Source: Sacculina carcini (lineage: Eukaryota > Arthropoda > Thecostraca > Sacculinidae). Taken from it: a stretch of DNA of 64,000 bases. A program made the position numbers and the translations under genes. Below are positions 1 through 9,997 of the stretch, in pieces; position 1 is the stretch's first letter; every line of letters starts with the position of its first letter. The stretch is from NCBI GenBank assembly GCA_916048095.2, contig OU696586.1, positions 7,674,249 through 7,738,248 of the forward strand, given 5' to 3'. A model generated the notes under the pieces. The model was not told the DNA's origin. It did not search any database and was given only the letters and a program-made list of their open reading frames with translations.

Positions 1-290
1 AATCTAATTTGTAAAGACCAACTTCAATGAGAAAGAAGGATTTATGCACAATAGTATAAGTATGCTACATAGTTTTTATGCCAATTCAACCAAATCAATT
101 CGAAAGATCTAGTCAAGCTCTATCTCACAATGTAATTTTAATAAAGATGCAAAATAATATAAATAAAGTTGGTAGCAGGAAATCATACATTGTAGCGTCG
201 CAACACAATTGGGTGTGCCAGTTGTTGAACAACACCACTGTGACAGTTGCATTGTATGACTTTGAAAAACGAATAACTTCCTTGCGTTAA

Positions 291-346
291 ATACTCTGCA
301 CCTGGACATACTGGTACTATACTCTGCACCTGGACATACTGGTTCT
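291..346. repeat. 28-bp tandem duplication, two copies
   Basis: Copies at 291-318 and 319-346 are nearly identical and share the core CTCTGCACCTGGACATACTG. There is no known function. It looks like a simple local duplication. Confidence 0.85.
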
Positions 347-1007
347 AACAGAAAAGAACCCGAAGCAAACACACTGTAAGCACACTGTTCTATAATAAGA
401 TCACAACAACAGTGGATATTTTATATCAGATTGCTAGAATGTTTTTAGTGAAAACATTAAGTAGACGCTGATCGATATGTGTATTTTATAATATCATAAA
501 TTCAGTTTGTATCAACAGTCACATTATTAGTGATGAAATTAGCAATGAGGACATCAGTGAAAAAAATATTTTCTGCGGGTATGAAAAGAGTTGATCGATG
601 GAGTGTCGTGAATTTGTGGTTGTATCAGCAGCACAATGTCAACACCACAACGTTCAGTGATCAAGTGGTTTATTCCCTTGACACAGCACAAGTCAACTAC
701 TTGGGGGGCGCAGGTCACTTCCTAGTACAGTCAACCAAGTGGGAGTCAACCATTTGTCAGTAGTAAACCGTACTTACATTAACAATGACGAAAATACAAA
801 TATACATGTGAATTATATAATGCTGTGTAAATAAGAAAGGAATATAATATATAATTTAAACAAAATTATACTTGCTCGAACGTGTTTACAAATTCACACA
901 TGACAATATATGATGCACAAATATCAGCGCTACAGCCTCATAATGCTACTGAAGACAAAGGTTAAAGGCCCAAGTGGCAGCTGCTACACGGGAAGAAGCC
1001 GAAGCTT

Positions 1008-1247
1008 ATGAACACACAGGCATGCCCCGTGCAGCTCGCTGCCACCGTAGAACATCAAACCAGCCTGATGAACTTCCTTGCAAAATGCGATGTTCTACGG
1101 AAACATTTGCGCTTGAAAATTAGCCATCGCGTCTCACGTGCCGTATTGTGCAGTGCAACAATCGAAAAATATGTTTGCATTTCATGTGAGAAACACATAT
1201 GCGGAGCACATGCCAATTCCCATTTTCCAACTTATTTTTCAAAATAA
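1008..1247 (+). pseudogene. Short ORF with cysteine/histidine motif, possible transposase remnant
   Basis: A 79-codon ORF ends with a CxxCxxxxCxxH arrangement (YVCISCEKHICGAH). Cysteine clusters of this general kind close some piggyBac-type transposases. The rest of the peptide matches nothing I recognise, and no catalytic core or terminal repeats are visible nearby. It could equally be a chance ORF, so the piggyBac link is only a weak suggestion. Confidence 0.2.
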
Positions 1248-1666
1248 GTGTTTAATTTTGGTCACATTTATCGAATTATTGGTATCGAAATTGAAAAAGC
1301 ATGTCCTATAAGCTCAACACATATTTTATATGTTTCATTTATTGTATGAGGTTGAAAATGTGAAACACGTCGGCAGGCGTGTTTTTGTCGTCTTTATTTG
1401 AACTAAATTATAAAAAATGTTATACCATTATAAATATAGCCAGCTGATCTATTAAATTGGGCTGTTAAATTACCATAAAATATCTACCTTTAGCTATTGA
1501 GAATAACGGGTAAAATGTCAAATTTTATGTTAAAGTTGTACTTTTCAAATTGAATGTACGAGCTTTACCTTTAGTTAAAGGTCAACCAATGACGATCTTT
1601 CACAAGCTTGTATGTGTCGGAAATGAATGAAACGGAACAGTTTTTATCGAGTTATCCACAATCCAG

Positions 1667-1858
1667 TTGAAGAAGGGGACACAAGAGAAAACTGGAAATA
1701 CTAGGTGTCGCAGTAATTTGAAAAAGTTTAGTTTCCCATATGGATGCGTGGATGAATGTAATAAATTAAAGGAAGAACTAGTCGATAGTGAAAGGGTTAG
1801 CACATTCAAGACAAAGCTGGACAATTGTGGATATCGAGACGGGACAGTGCGAGCCTAA
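1667..1858 (+). pseudogene. LINE reverse-transcriptase ORF2 C-terminal remnant
   Basis: The 63-codon peptide has the layout of the last residues of many LINE ORF2 proteins: an aromatic FSFPYG stretch, a degenerate D-x-W-N-x-L position (DECNKLKEELV), then SERVSTFKTKLDN. It ends about 50 bp before a CA tract, as expected for the 3' end of a LINE with a simple-repeat tail. The same layout recurs at about 3840-4080, so both pieces probably come from one family. The EN and RT cores are missing from this copy. Confidence 0.5.
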
Positions 1859-1905
1859 AAGCTCTTCTCCCGTATCAACAAATCAGTGAATACCAATGGA
1901 TGAAA

Positions 1906-1908
<3 letters not shown>

Positions 1909-1954
<46 letters not shown>

Positions 1955-1966
1955 CATACACACACG
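1909..1966. repeat. CA microsatellite
   Basis: Nearly uninterrupted CA dinucleotides immediately downstream of a LINE 3' end. ORFs reading through it give only poly-Thr-His or poly-Cys-Val and are not genes. Confidence 0.95.
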
Positions 1967-2245
1967 ATTGTGACTTCGTCGTGTGAGGTTGTGTGTCGTT
2001 GTGCTCACGTGTATTTGTGCTGTGTTTGCGGTAGTGAAGAGAGAGAGTGGAGTCACTGTAAGCACGAGCGCGTGCTGCAGAGTTACGGAAAGAGTGTATG
2101 TGAAGAACGGTGTCATGTTCGCGCTGTGTTAGTGTTGAGTGAGTGTGAGGCCTTTGTGAACGCACGAGCGCGTGCTGACGTGGTGAGGAAAGGGTTGGTG
2201 TGAAGACTAGTGTCGTGTTCGCCCTTCCGGTGCTGCACAGGCGAG

Positions 2246-2297
2246 TTTGTTCAGCCAATGCCACCTAGACACCTAGTATCTAGGTGGCGTTGGTTCA
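2246..2297. repeat. Near-perfect 15-bp inverted repeat (hairpin)
   Basis: CCAATGCCACCTAGA is followed by a 9-nt spacer and then TCTAGGTGGCGTTGG, giving one mismatch in 15 pairs. The flanks (GTTCAGC and GTTCAGC) are also alike. It sits in a GT-rich stretch just upstream of a LINE ORF1-like region and may belong to that element's 5' UTR. Function unknown. Confidence 0.7.
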
Positions 2298-2370
2298 GCG
2301 TACAACATTGCAGTTGAACAAGGTCACCTTTTGTTGCCCAGGGTTGAGGTGCAAAGTGCTATGTCTCCAT

Positions 2371-2467
2371 ATTATTATTATTATTAATTACAGGCAAATC
2401 CAGTAGCATGGGAAGAGTGCAAGCACTATTACCACCCTAAGGTGGCCCCATGTACCGGAAGCGCCCA
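2371..2467 (-). repeat. ~95-bp SINE-like unit with TAA-type tail, copy 1
   Basis: From the TTA run through to GCGCCCAAAA this matches 26244-26348 almost base for base, and both copies diverge at the same point. On the minus strand it reads as a short unit ending in an (AAT)n tail. It contains a small hairpin (CCACC-CTAA-GGTGG). The common end points suggest a short retroposed unit rather than random LINE truncation. Alternatively it is the 5' UTR of the ORF1 that starts next to it at 2450. Confidence 0.6.
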
Positions 2468-3491
2468 AAAATGGCCACAAGGGGGAGTACGGGGAGTACA
2501 CCGGTGAGAAGAAGAAGGAATATGCATGGTGTAGGAGTGGGGAAGCAGGACGGGGGAATGGAAGGCAAACTTGAGTGGAATGCGTTGAAAATCGAGAAAG
2601 TTATGGATGAAGTAAGACAGTTGAGGCTGTTGGTGGAAGGGCGTAGTGGGGGTGCTGACAGCGGCGACTGCAGTACGGTAACAAAAGAGTAAGAAAATGG
2701 ATGAGTTGATGGATGAGGTTGGGAGTATGAAGAATAAAAACGAGAGAGTTGGAAGTGAAAATGATGAGCTGAAAAGAAAGATGGTAGAAATGCACGAGAA
2801 AAATGAGAGACTCAAGTGTAGGTTGAAGGCGGCAAAGGAGGAAGCGGCCAAGCAGGATGAAATTATCATCAAGATGAAGGAACAGCAGAATTGTTGGGCA
2901 CAGAAACAAGGGGATAGTATAAAGATTTTTGCAGAAATTGTTCAAGAGCAGAAGGAAGAGCACGAAGCTAATTTGAAGAAAGGAGTAGTGGAGGTGCTGA
3001 AGGAACATGAAGGCTTGGTTAGAGAGATTGTCAAAGAGAAAAAGTGTGTTGTTGTGTTTGGAGTGAAGGAGGATTGATATGGTAGCAAAGCATTGAGAAA
3101 AAATGAAGAGAAGAAGCTTGCAGCGGAAATTATGAGGAGCTTGGATGAAGACGTGGTGGATGAAATTGAGGACGTTTGTAGATTGGGTCAATACAAGAAA
3201 GGTGGGATGAGACCTTTGAGGATCATGTTCAAGAGTAAGTCAACGGCGAGTAGGGTATTGGAGAAGACCTGGAAGCTGTCACAGACAGATATATTCAAAG
3301 ACGTATGGGTATAAGAAAATCTTGGCCAGGACGAACGTATAAAGATAAGTGAATTGTATCGTGAATCGAAGGAGAAAAATGACCAAAGATCAGAAGAGGA
3401 GAAGTTGATTTTTTACTGGAGAGTGCTGGATGGGAGGATCAAAAAATGGTACAAAGCGAAACCCCAGTCGAGCCCGGAACAAAGGATCTGA
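2450..3491 (+). pseudogene. LINE ORF1 protein: coiled coil plus RRM-like domain, broken
   Basis: Reading from 2450 gives a basic N-terminus. After a frameshift near 2690 there is a long heptad-rich coiled coil (about 2700-3040), then a segment starting VVVFGVKED that looks like the RRM-type fold of LINE ORF1 RNA-binding proteins, followed by a Lys/Glu-rich C-terminal part. Such proteins bind element RNA as trimers in retrotransposition particles. In-frame stops at about 3075 (TGA) and 3312 (TAA) and the frameshift make this copy non-functional. The start of a LINE endonuclease follows within about 60 bp. I infer an L1/CR1-like ORF1 by layout. Confidence 0.6.
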
Positions 3492-3534
3492 AAAGGGAGA
3501 TCGAAAGTAGCGAAAGTTTGCAGATTTGAGAGTT

Positions 3535-3770
3535 AGTTACACAAATTTAGATGGTATTTTATCATGCGAGCTAGAATTAGGGGATTATTTGAGAAGTCAA
3601 TCTCCAGATGTGATGGGCTTGGTAGAAACGAAACTGATTTGAGACGTTGAAATCATGCACCTTGAACAGGGGGGATATAGACATTTTAGGAGTGTCAGGG
3701 AGGGCAAACACGGCGCAGGGTTAATGATTTTGTTAAGGAAGGATATAAACTTAATATTTCTAGACATAGA
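3535..3770 (+). pseudogene. LINE ORF2 N-terminal endonuclease fragment
   Basis: YTNLDGIL, then a run ending SPDVMGLVETKL, then a GYRHFRSVREGKHGAGLMILLRKD-like run match the opening of APE-type LINE endonucleases. These features are an N-terminal Asn strand, the ETKL metal-binding Glu, and the Gly-rich strand before the core. A TGA follows ETKLI and the reading ends near 3770, so the rest of the endonuclease and the RT are absent. It lies directly downstream of an ORF1 remnant and upstream of a 3'-end remnant, which suggests one internally deleted LINE copy (about 2365-4255). Confidence 0.6.
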
Positions 3771-3839
3771 ATAGGTATGCAATAGTTAGATAGGGATGAT
3801 TTTATAGTTTGGGATAATTCAGGCAAGCGGGTCCATGGA

Positions 3840-4082
3840 AAAAACAGAAAAGGATTAGATGTTTGAGAGAAGTTAAGAAGTATAGTTTCCATATAGGTGT
3901 CTTGATGTCTGGAGACAGTTAGGGGAGAATATTGTGGGAGCTAACAGCGTAGGAGCATTTAATGAAAGACTGGATAGTGTGAAATACTGGAAATTTCAAG
4001 AAAGATAGGTTAGAAGGTGGGTTGGAGACAGGACAGCACGAGTATAGCTCATCTCCTGTGGTAAACAAATAGGTGATTACAT
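3840..4082 (+). pseudogene. LINE ORF2 C-terminal remnant and 3' end
   Basis: After several stops, a peptide of the form LGENIVGANSVGAFNERLDS can be read near 3925-3980. It matches the conserved tail of LINE ORF2 proteins and resembles the remnant at 1667-1858. A short AT-rich 3' UTR then runs into CA repeats. The RT core is missing between this and the endonuclease fragment upstream, so the element carries a large internal deletion. Confidence 0.45.
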
Positions 4083-4134
4083 AAACACACAAACACACAC
4101 ACACACACACACACACAAGCACATACACACACAA

Positions 4135-4175
<41 letters not shown>

Positions 4176-4255
4176 AACACAAACACTCACAGACACACAC
4201 AAACATAAACAAACACACACACACACACACATACACACACACATACACACACATA
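4083..4255. repeat. CA-rich microsatellite block
   Basis: Interrupted (CA)n with A-rich breaks about every 15-25 bp. It separates a plus-strand LINE 3' end from the 3' tail of a minus-strand LINE, so two LINE tails converge on it. Confidence 0.95.
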
Positions 4256-5974
4256 CACTACATTTTACATTACATTAGGTAGATATTTTTTTAGCGTCCT
4301 ACATCTATAGGGTCTCTAAGGCGCTGCACACGCGCGCACACACACACACACAAACAGAAACACACAAACATAGCCACACACACACAGAAAGTGAAAAGTA
4401 AAGAAGGAAGAGAGATAATTTACACCATATAATCATCACAAGTATAGGCAATGTTCTCTAGAGTATAATACGATTTCACCATGAAACATTTCTTAGAGTG
4501 TTTTTTGAAAACAGGGATAGAAGTGATAAAACGTAGTGTTGGGGAGAGCTTATTGTAAATACGGGGTCCTAAGATAGAGAGACAACGATTATAGTGAGTA
4601 TGTCTAGAAGGAAAAGCAGGTTCCAGTAAGAGACGAGAATCATCAGTTGACCTAAGTGTACGAGTAGATTTCTTGAAGGATAGAAGTTCAAATAAGTACG
4701 AGGGCTTACGGAGAATAAGAGTGGAATGGATGATTAAAAAGATGCGGTAGTCAATAAGCGCCTTAATAGGGAGAAGTCCTAATTTTTGTAGAAAGGGAAA
4801 TACATGATAGCCAGTAGGGAGATTGTAGATTAGACGACAAGCTTTACTAATAACAGATTGAAGTTTGCGAAGCTGGCGTTGGTTCAGAGAAAGAAAGATC
4901 GAACAACAGTATTGTACCCTGCTGAGAATGAAAGAATTAGCTAGTTTGAAAGCAGCAGAGACAGTTAAATATCTACGGATAAAATAGATTCGCCTAATGT
5001 GAAAGTTACTTACCCTAATGATATCAGAGATGTATAGATCAAAAGAAAGAGAATAATCTAGCAAGACACCTAAGCTACGAACAGAGTTAGAGAGAGAAAC
5101 AGATAGAGAAGTTAAACTTCTAGAAGATTGAAAAAGGATAAATTTCGTCTTTTCCGGATTGAGCTTGAGATGGTGGGACATAGACCAGGTTTCAATGTCA
5201 TTCAAGAGAGAAGAAACAGAAGATTGGAAAATAGTATCAGACGAGATAATAATTTGGATGTCATCCGCAAAGATTTGGAAAGTGACATCATGACGATGTA
5301 GGATTTCACCTATGCAAGTTAAGTAAATATTGAAGAGGAGAGTGCCTAGGACGGACCCCTGTGGGACACCGTATGATAATGGGAAAGACTCACCACAAGA
5401 AGCACTGGTACAAACAAGCTGATATCGTGAAAGAAGATATGAGCGGAAGAATGATACTGCAGTGCCACTAATACCTAGGTTCGACAGAGTGTTGAGTAGA
5501 ATTAGATGATCAAGAGTGTCAAAAGCCGCAGAGAAGTCCAGTTGAATGAGAAAAACATCCTTACAAGCAAGAGTAGACTTAAGAACAGAGTCATAGAGGA
5601 AGAGAAGCGAGGTTTCTGTTGAGTGAAAACTACGGAAGCTTGATTGTTCAGGGAGAAATAGATCATGGCGCTCAAGGTAGTCCGACATCTGGACATAGGC
5701 GGCCATTTCTAGCGATTTTGATAGCCAAGGAATTCTAGAGATGGGACGATAGTTAGACAAACAATTGGGATCAAGGTTAGGTTTTTTCAGGATAGGGAGA
5801 ATACTTGCGCTTTTAGACACAATGAATTCACCGAGAGAGAAAGACGAATTGATAAAATAGGTGATGAAAGGAAGAAGTAACTCATTACAGTAGGGGATTC
5901 GAGCAAGGTTAATAGGAACCAGGTAGGACGAACGAGTGTGCACACGCCTCAGTAGTAGCCTGCAATCAGAGATG
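4256..5974 (-). mobile_element. LINE (CR1/L2/Jockey-like), 5'-truncated
   Basis: The minus-strand 3' end is at about 4256-4275, where a short ACATT/AATGT-type repeat forms the tail. The 3' UTR is about 150 bp and includes a CA tract (4332-4390). The coding part is the RT ORF at 4420-5974. The 5' end is cut off exactly at a pure CA tract (5975-6063). The endonuclease and ORF1 are therefore lost. Confidence 0.8.
4420..5974 (-). CDS. LINE reverse transcriptase, N-terminally truncated ORF
   Basis: An open frame of over 500 codons encodes the RT of a non-LTR retrotransposon. In order: NYRPISRIPWLSKSLE (finger motif), HSTETSLLFLYD, IQLDFSAAFDTLDH (first catalytic Asp), YGVPQGSVLGTLLFNIYL, FQIFADDIQIII (the FADD box with catalytic Asp pair), then HLKLNPEKTKF and a C-terminal thumb/connection ending PRIYNKLSPTLR. 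The first ~30 codons of the longest ORF are only translated CA repeat and are not real. The frame is free of stops through the whole RT, so this copy is not very old, but lacking an endonuclease it cannot move by itself. CR1/L2/Jockey placement is by overall motif style. Confidence 0.85.
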
Positions 5975-5976
5975 GA

Positions 5977-6063
<87 letters not shown>
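5975..6063. repeat. Pure CA microsatellite, about 44 units
   Basis: An uninterrupted (CA)n sits exactly between the truncated 5' end of one minus-strand LINE and the 3' tail (ATTTC/GAAAT pentamers, 6064-6080) of the next. It may be an expanded tail or a pre-existing target. Confidence 0.98.
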
Positions 6064-6065
<2 letters not shown>

Positions 6066-9000
6066 TTCATTTCATTTCATTTATTGAGTCATTTGTAAAG
6101 CGCAATACACACATTATGTCTCAATTGCGCAAATATAAACATTACACACCACATACATTCATGCACAATCACATGCATATTCAAATATGTTTCGTATTTA
6201 CAAAGCAAGATAATAAAATACAGGCAGAACACAGACACACGCACACACACGTACATGCGCCCATCAGCAAATACCTTACGGTTCATCAAGATAGCGATGA
6301 CACTAATCTTACAGGGAATTCAGCCAGGTACTACCTGTACTGAGCGCACGAAAACATCATACATCACAAACACACCGCACACCACATATATATATACAAT
6401 GATGACATGTAGACGTAAACAGTATTGACATGTCGAAACAGTATTGAGGACGCAGTCACGCTGTCAATCAAAGAACCCACGCAGTGGGGACAGCGTGGAC
6501 CCTCACACATACACACACACACACACATACAAACACACATACACATACACGCTCACATGCACAGGTTGGGTATAAGAGTACTTACATACCCACAATTCAA
6601 AGGAAACCGACACAGCGTGGACAGTCGTACACACACACACGCATACACTCACACACACGTACAAATACAAAGATCCACCATAGATATAAATAGATACGAA
6701 ACCCCAACCAAACGCACACTCAGATAACACAATACATTTTCTATACATGTAGCAACTGTATTAACAATCATGAATATGCAAAATTTACACCGTGTACTCA
6801 GGTTTAATGAGGAGTTTTTCGCGGTCATAAGATTTTTCCAATAAATATTTCTTAAGTCTACTTTTGAAAAGTGAGAGAGAGTGAGATCCCCTAATGAACT
6901 GTGGCAGCTTATTGTACAACCTGGGGGCCATATACTGAAAGCAGCGGTTATAGTGCGAGTGTCTAGAGGGAAATGCAGGTTCGTAAAGAAAATTTTGAGT
7001 ATTTTGGCGCAAATCATAATCTGGTGAAATTTGTTTGAAAGATAGCAGGTCTTGTAGATAGGCAGGTGTTTTATTTACAAGGACAGAGTGAACTATACAA
7101 AGCAGGTTGTACTCAATGTCAGCCTTGACCGGAAGCCAGGCTAGTTTGATCAAATATTTCACCAGAGAAGTGCGTCTAGGCAGGTTGAACACAAGACGAC
7201 ACGACCTGTTCATCACACTCTGCAGTTTCCGCAGAGTTCGGTGGTTAATATTCAGTAGAAGGGCAGAGCAATACTTAATCCTATTCAAAATGAGACAATC
7301 CACAAGTTTTTTTGCAGCATTTACAGTCAAAAATTTCCTTATATAATACACTCTACGTATGTGATAATTACAATTACGCACCAGCGCAGATACATGAGGC
7401 TCGAATGTTAACAACCTGTCTAGCGTTACACCGAGATGTTTGGTGGTTTCAGCCAGATCAAGCTCATTGCAGAGAGAACCGTTCAATTGCTCTTTCGTTA
7501 TGGCGAGAAATTTGGTCTTTTCCTCATTCAGCTTTAGGTGCTTGGAGGCTGCCCAGGTGTTAATAGCTTGCAGTATTTCCCTGATAGTGGATACTGCCTG
7601 TACATCATCAGAATACTTAAAATACACTAGAATATCATCGGCAAACACTTGATAATTTACAGCATAGTTGTTAAGAACCCGCTTTATGGACAGTATATAT
7701 ACATTATAAAACAAAGGCCCGAGAATGGAGCCTTGAGGAACTCCAGTTTTCAGGGGAAACCACTGGCTTTGAACTCCGTCCAGAATCACTGTTTGCATGC
7801 GATCTGTTAGGTAATCTCGAATGAGCGAGATTGCACTCCCAGATACACCGCAGTTTGATAAATCTTCCAGCAGCATTTCGTGGCACACAGTATCAAATGC
7901 CGCCGAAAAGTCAAGCTGCATGAGAAGCACGTTTTGGCCGCTTAGATGCGCGTTCAAAGAATAGTCATATGTACAGAGCAATGAGGTGGCACAAGAATGA
8001 TTCCTCCGAAATCCTGACTGTTGTGGCAGGAGAAGAGAGTTATTTTCCAGGAATATATACAGTTGATCGTATATAGCATACTCAAGAAGTTTAGACACCC
8101 ACGGTATTTGTGATACAGGCCGGTAATTACCAAAGGATTCCACGTTTAATCCAGTCTTTTTTAAAACAGGAGTAATAACAGAATTCTTGGAAGCAAGAAA
8201 TCTACCATGCATGAAACTAGTATTTACAAGGTACAAGACAAAGGGTACAATGAATGATAAATGAGATTTGATAGAGTTAAATTTAATCGGATCGAGAATA
8301 TTGGATCGCATAGAACTACGATTGATCAATGCTGTACATGAACAATAGTCAATTGGTTGAAAGGATGTAAATGACATTGGATTATGCAATGAAGTATTTA
8401 CATATCTCATTGGGACCTGAATTGATGCGTGAATTTTATCAATTTTATTTTGAAAAAACAGGCGGAATGTATTAGGCATATCTCGACATTCGTCTCCACT
8501 CCACACGTTTTCGTTAGAGCTACGCTTATTACCCATCAGTCCATTGAGAGTTCTCCACAGTGCATCCGGTCGTGAGTCCATAATTTTAGTATTAAAATAT
8601 ACCTGTTTTGCTTGTGTAACACCTCGGTTATAAGTTGACCTAGCAAGACAGTAATCATTCCAATCATCTGCAGAAAAACTACGGCGCCAACGGTGTTCAA
8701 GCCTTCTTTTTCGTTTTTTGAGCTCACACAGCTGTCCATTAAACCAAGGAGCGGATTGGTGAACATTTATAAGTTTATGTACATACGGGACACACATGCA
8801 ACGAATATCATACATGCTTCTCTCAAAGTATGGATACAATTCATCAATTGGTAGAGAAGCATAGTTTAAGATATAGAATTTTTTACAGAGTTCAAATTTT
8901 AATAATTCAGCATCAATACGATTATAATCATAGAAAGATATTTTTGTACACAATTTCACAGGAGGAGTAATATCAAGATTAAATATAATTAAACTATGAT

Positions 9001-9457
9001 CGGAAACGTCCTTATCAATGGGGTCTATCCGCACATCAATGACCGATGCACTTTGAGAGTCGGGGCTAATTACAAGGTCCAAAATGTGGCCATGATCATG
9101 TGTAGGATGGCTCACATGATTTGTCATACCATATAACTGAAGACTATCAAGAAATGCTTGAGAGTGAGCTTTCAGATGAGGTTGATCTAACCAGAAATTG
9201 AAGTCCCCACATATATATACATTTTCATGAAACATAGAAGTGAGAATTTCAACCAGGGCGAAAAACTCCTCAATAAACGCTGAGCCAGAAGTATGTCCAG
9301 GTCTATATACAGTTAATATACAAAACGTTCGGCTATGATCCGGGTTCTTAATACGAACGCAAACATATTCAAATGTAGTGATAGACAAGGAAAAGGGTAT
9401 TTTATGTACGACAAAGCGCTTGTTATACACAAAAACAATACCCCCACCTGTTGTATC
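6064..9457 (-). mobile_element. LINE (CR1/L2/Jockey-like) with near-complete ORF2
   Basis: The 3' tail on the minus strand is a GAAAT-type pentamer run at 6064-6080 preceded by GCGCTTTACAAATGA. The 3' UTR of about 700 bp (6081-6784) contains several CA/CATA-rich blocks. ORF2 fills 6785-9457. The 5' side stops abruptly at the CA/GAGGATCT/TA junction of the neighbouring repeat family, so the first strand of the endonuclease and any ORF1 are missing. Confidence 0.85.
6785..9457 (-). CDS. LINE ORF2: APE-type endonuclease plus reverse transcriptase, partial 5'
   Basis: About 890 codons are open without a stop. The N-terminal part is an AP-endonuclease-like domain: GGGIVFVYNKR, ILTVYRPG, YICGDFNFWLDQP (catalytic GDFN), and DVSDHSLIIF (the SDH active-site motif). 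The RT follows, with FGNYRPVSQIPWVSKLLE, RRNHSCATSLL, LDFSAAFDTVCHEMLL, TGVPQGSILGPLFYNVY and YQVFADDILVYF, then HLKLNEEKTKF and a C-terminal domain ending PRLYNKLPQFIRGSHSLSLF. All catalytic positions I can check are present. Longer ORF readings begin in a TA tract and are artefacts. The missing EN start (the first Asn and the ET-Glu strands) makes this copy defective despite its open frame. Confidence 0.88.
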   Translation of the reverse strand, partial: DTTGGGIVFVYNKRFVVHKIPFSLSITTFEYVCVRIKNPDHSRTFCILTVYRPGHTSGSAFIEEFFALVEILTSMFHENVYICGDFNFWLDQPHLKAHSQAFLDSLQLYGMTNHVSHPTHDHGHILDLVISPDSQSASVIDVRIDPIDKDVSDHSLIIFNLDITPPVKLCTKISFYDYNRIDAELLKFELCKKFYILNYASLPIDELYPYFERSMYDIRCMCVPYVHKLINVHQSAPWFNGQLCELKKRKRRLEHRWRRSFSADDWNDYCLARSTYNRGVTQAKQVYFNTKIMDSRPDALWRTLNGLMGNKRSSNENVWSGDECRDMPNTFRLFFQNKIDKIHASIQVPMRYVNTSLHNPMSFTSFQPIDYCSCTALINRSSMRSNILDPIKFNSIKSHLSFIVPFVLYLVNTSFMHGRFLASKNSVITPVLKKTGLNVESFGNYRPVSQIPWVSKLLEYAIYDQLYIFLENNSLLLPQQSGFRRNHSCATSLLCTYDYSLNAHLSGQNVLLMQLDFSAAFDTVCHEMLLEDLSNCGVSGSAISLIRDYLTDRMQTVILDGVQSQWFPLKTGVPQGSILGPLFYNVYILSIKRVLNNYAVNYQVFADDILVYFKYSDDVQAVSTIREILQAINTWAASKHLKLNEEKTKFLAITKEQLNGSLCNELDLAETTKHLGVTLDRLLTFEPHVSALVRNCNYHIRRVYYIRKFLTVNAAKKLVDCLILNRIKYCSALLLNINHRTLRKLQSVMNRSCRLVFNLPRRTSLVKYLIKLAWLPVKADIEYNLLCIVHSVLVNKTPAYLQDLLSFKQISPDYDLRQNTQNFLYEPAFPSRHSHYNRCFQYMAPRLYNKLPQFIRGSHSLSLFKSRLKKYLLEKSYDREKLLIKPEYTV

Positions 9458-9490
9458 ACGACACACACACACACACACAGAGAGAGGATC

Positions 9491-9546
<56 letters not shown>
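9458..9546. repeat. (CA)n - GAGAGGATCTATTA - (TA)n junction
   Basis: A CA run, a GAGGATCT-type block and a long TA run precede a repeat that starts TAGCATTCAAAC. The same order, (GACA)n(CA)n, GAGGATCT, (TA)n, closes the related copy at 60573-60730. It is therefore a terminal signature of that repeat family. Here it interrupts the 5' part of a LINE. Confidence 0.85.
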
Positions 9547-9985
9547 TAGCATTCAAACCTGCACGTTGTGCGGAGCAATTAATAAAAATATTGCAAATTA
9601 AAAATAAATAAGGCAAATTCATGAAAACCTTAATCAATTAAAAGGTCTAAATTTCATTATTTTTAATTTTATTTTGACAAAATATTTTCACTCAAACCGC
9701 CTCATATTTAAACCCGCCCGACGTGAGGAATAATTCAGAACTCGAACACCATCCGTTCTGGTTCTTGAAGTCAAATCCATTAGTTTGGTATATGAATTCA
9801 TTCTACACGGTGAAATTGAACGTTTTATTGCTGCCCGCGGGACATTTTTATTTCATAAAAATGAGCCATCGCTTCGTTTGCGTTTGAAGCCCCTGATCAT
9901 TGAGCCAGCGAACCATGAACCAGCGCAATTATGTCACCTCATATTCAAGCATACATACACAGACAGACAGATAATTTCTTCTTTA
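9547..9985. repeat. Short deleted copy of the CCCGCCCGTCGTGCGG repeat family
   Basis: It begins TAGCATTCAAACCTGCACGTTGTGCGGAG-like and includes AACCCGCCCGACGTGAGGAATAATTCAGAACTC and TGCTGCCCGCGGGAC-like segments in the same order as the full copies. It ends in an ACAGACAGACAG tetramer run at about 9957-9971. This is the tail signature of the family and marks this as a separate short copy upstream of the palindrome. No coding capacity. Confidence 0.7.
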
Positions 9986-9997
9986 TGTATATATATA

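Larger units (their letters stand above)
1..1640. other. AT-rich stretch without a convincing gene
   Basis: No ORF here carries a domain I recognise, apart from a weak cysteine motif near 1150-1230 listed separately. Around 393-425 the sequence resembles the reverse complement of the LINE 3' ends seen elsewhere in the window (an AACAACAG block next to a GATATTTTATAT block), and the same combination recurs near 16090-16120. It could be a very short LINE tail on the minus strand. The remainder is AT-rich and unassigned. Confidence 0.5.

Noticed and set aside
1008-1247. Definite piggyBac transposase
   Set aside because: Only one CxxC...CxxH cluster is seen. The catalytic core and terminal repeats are absent, so it is listed only as a possible remnant.
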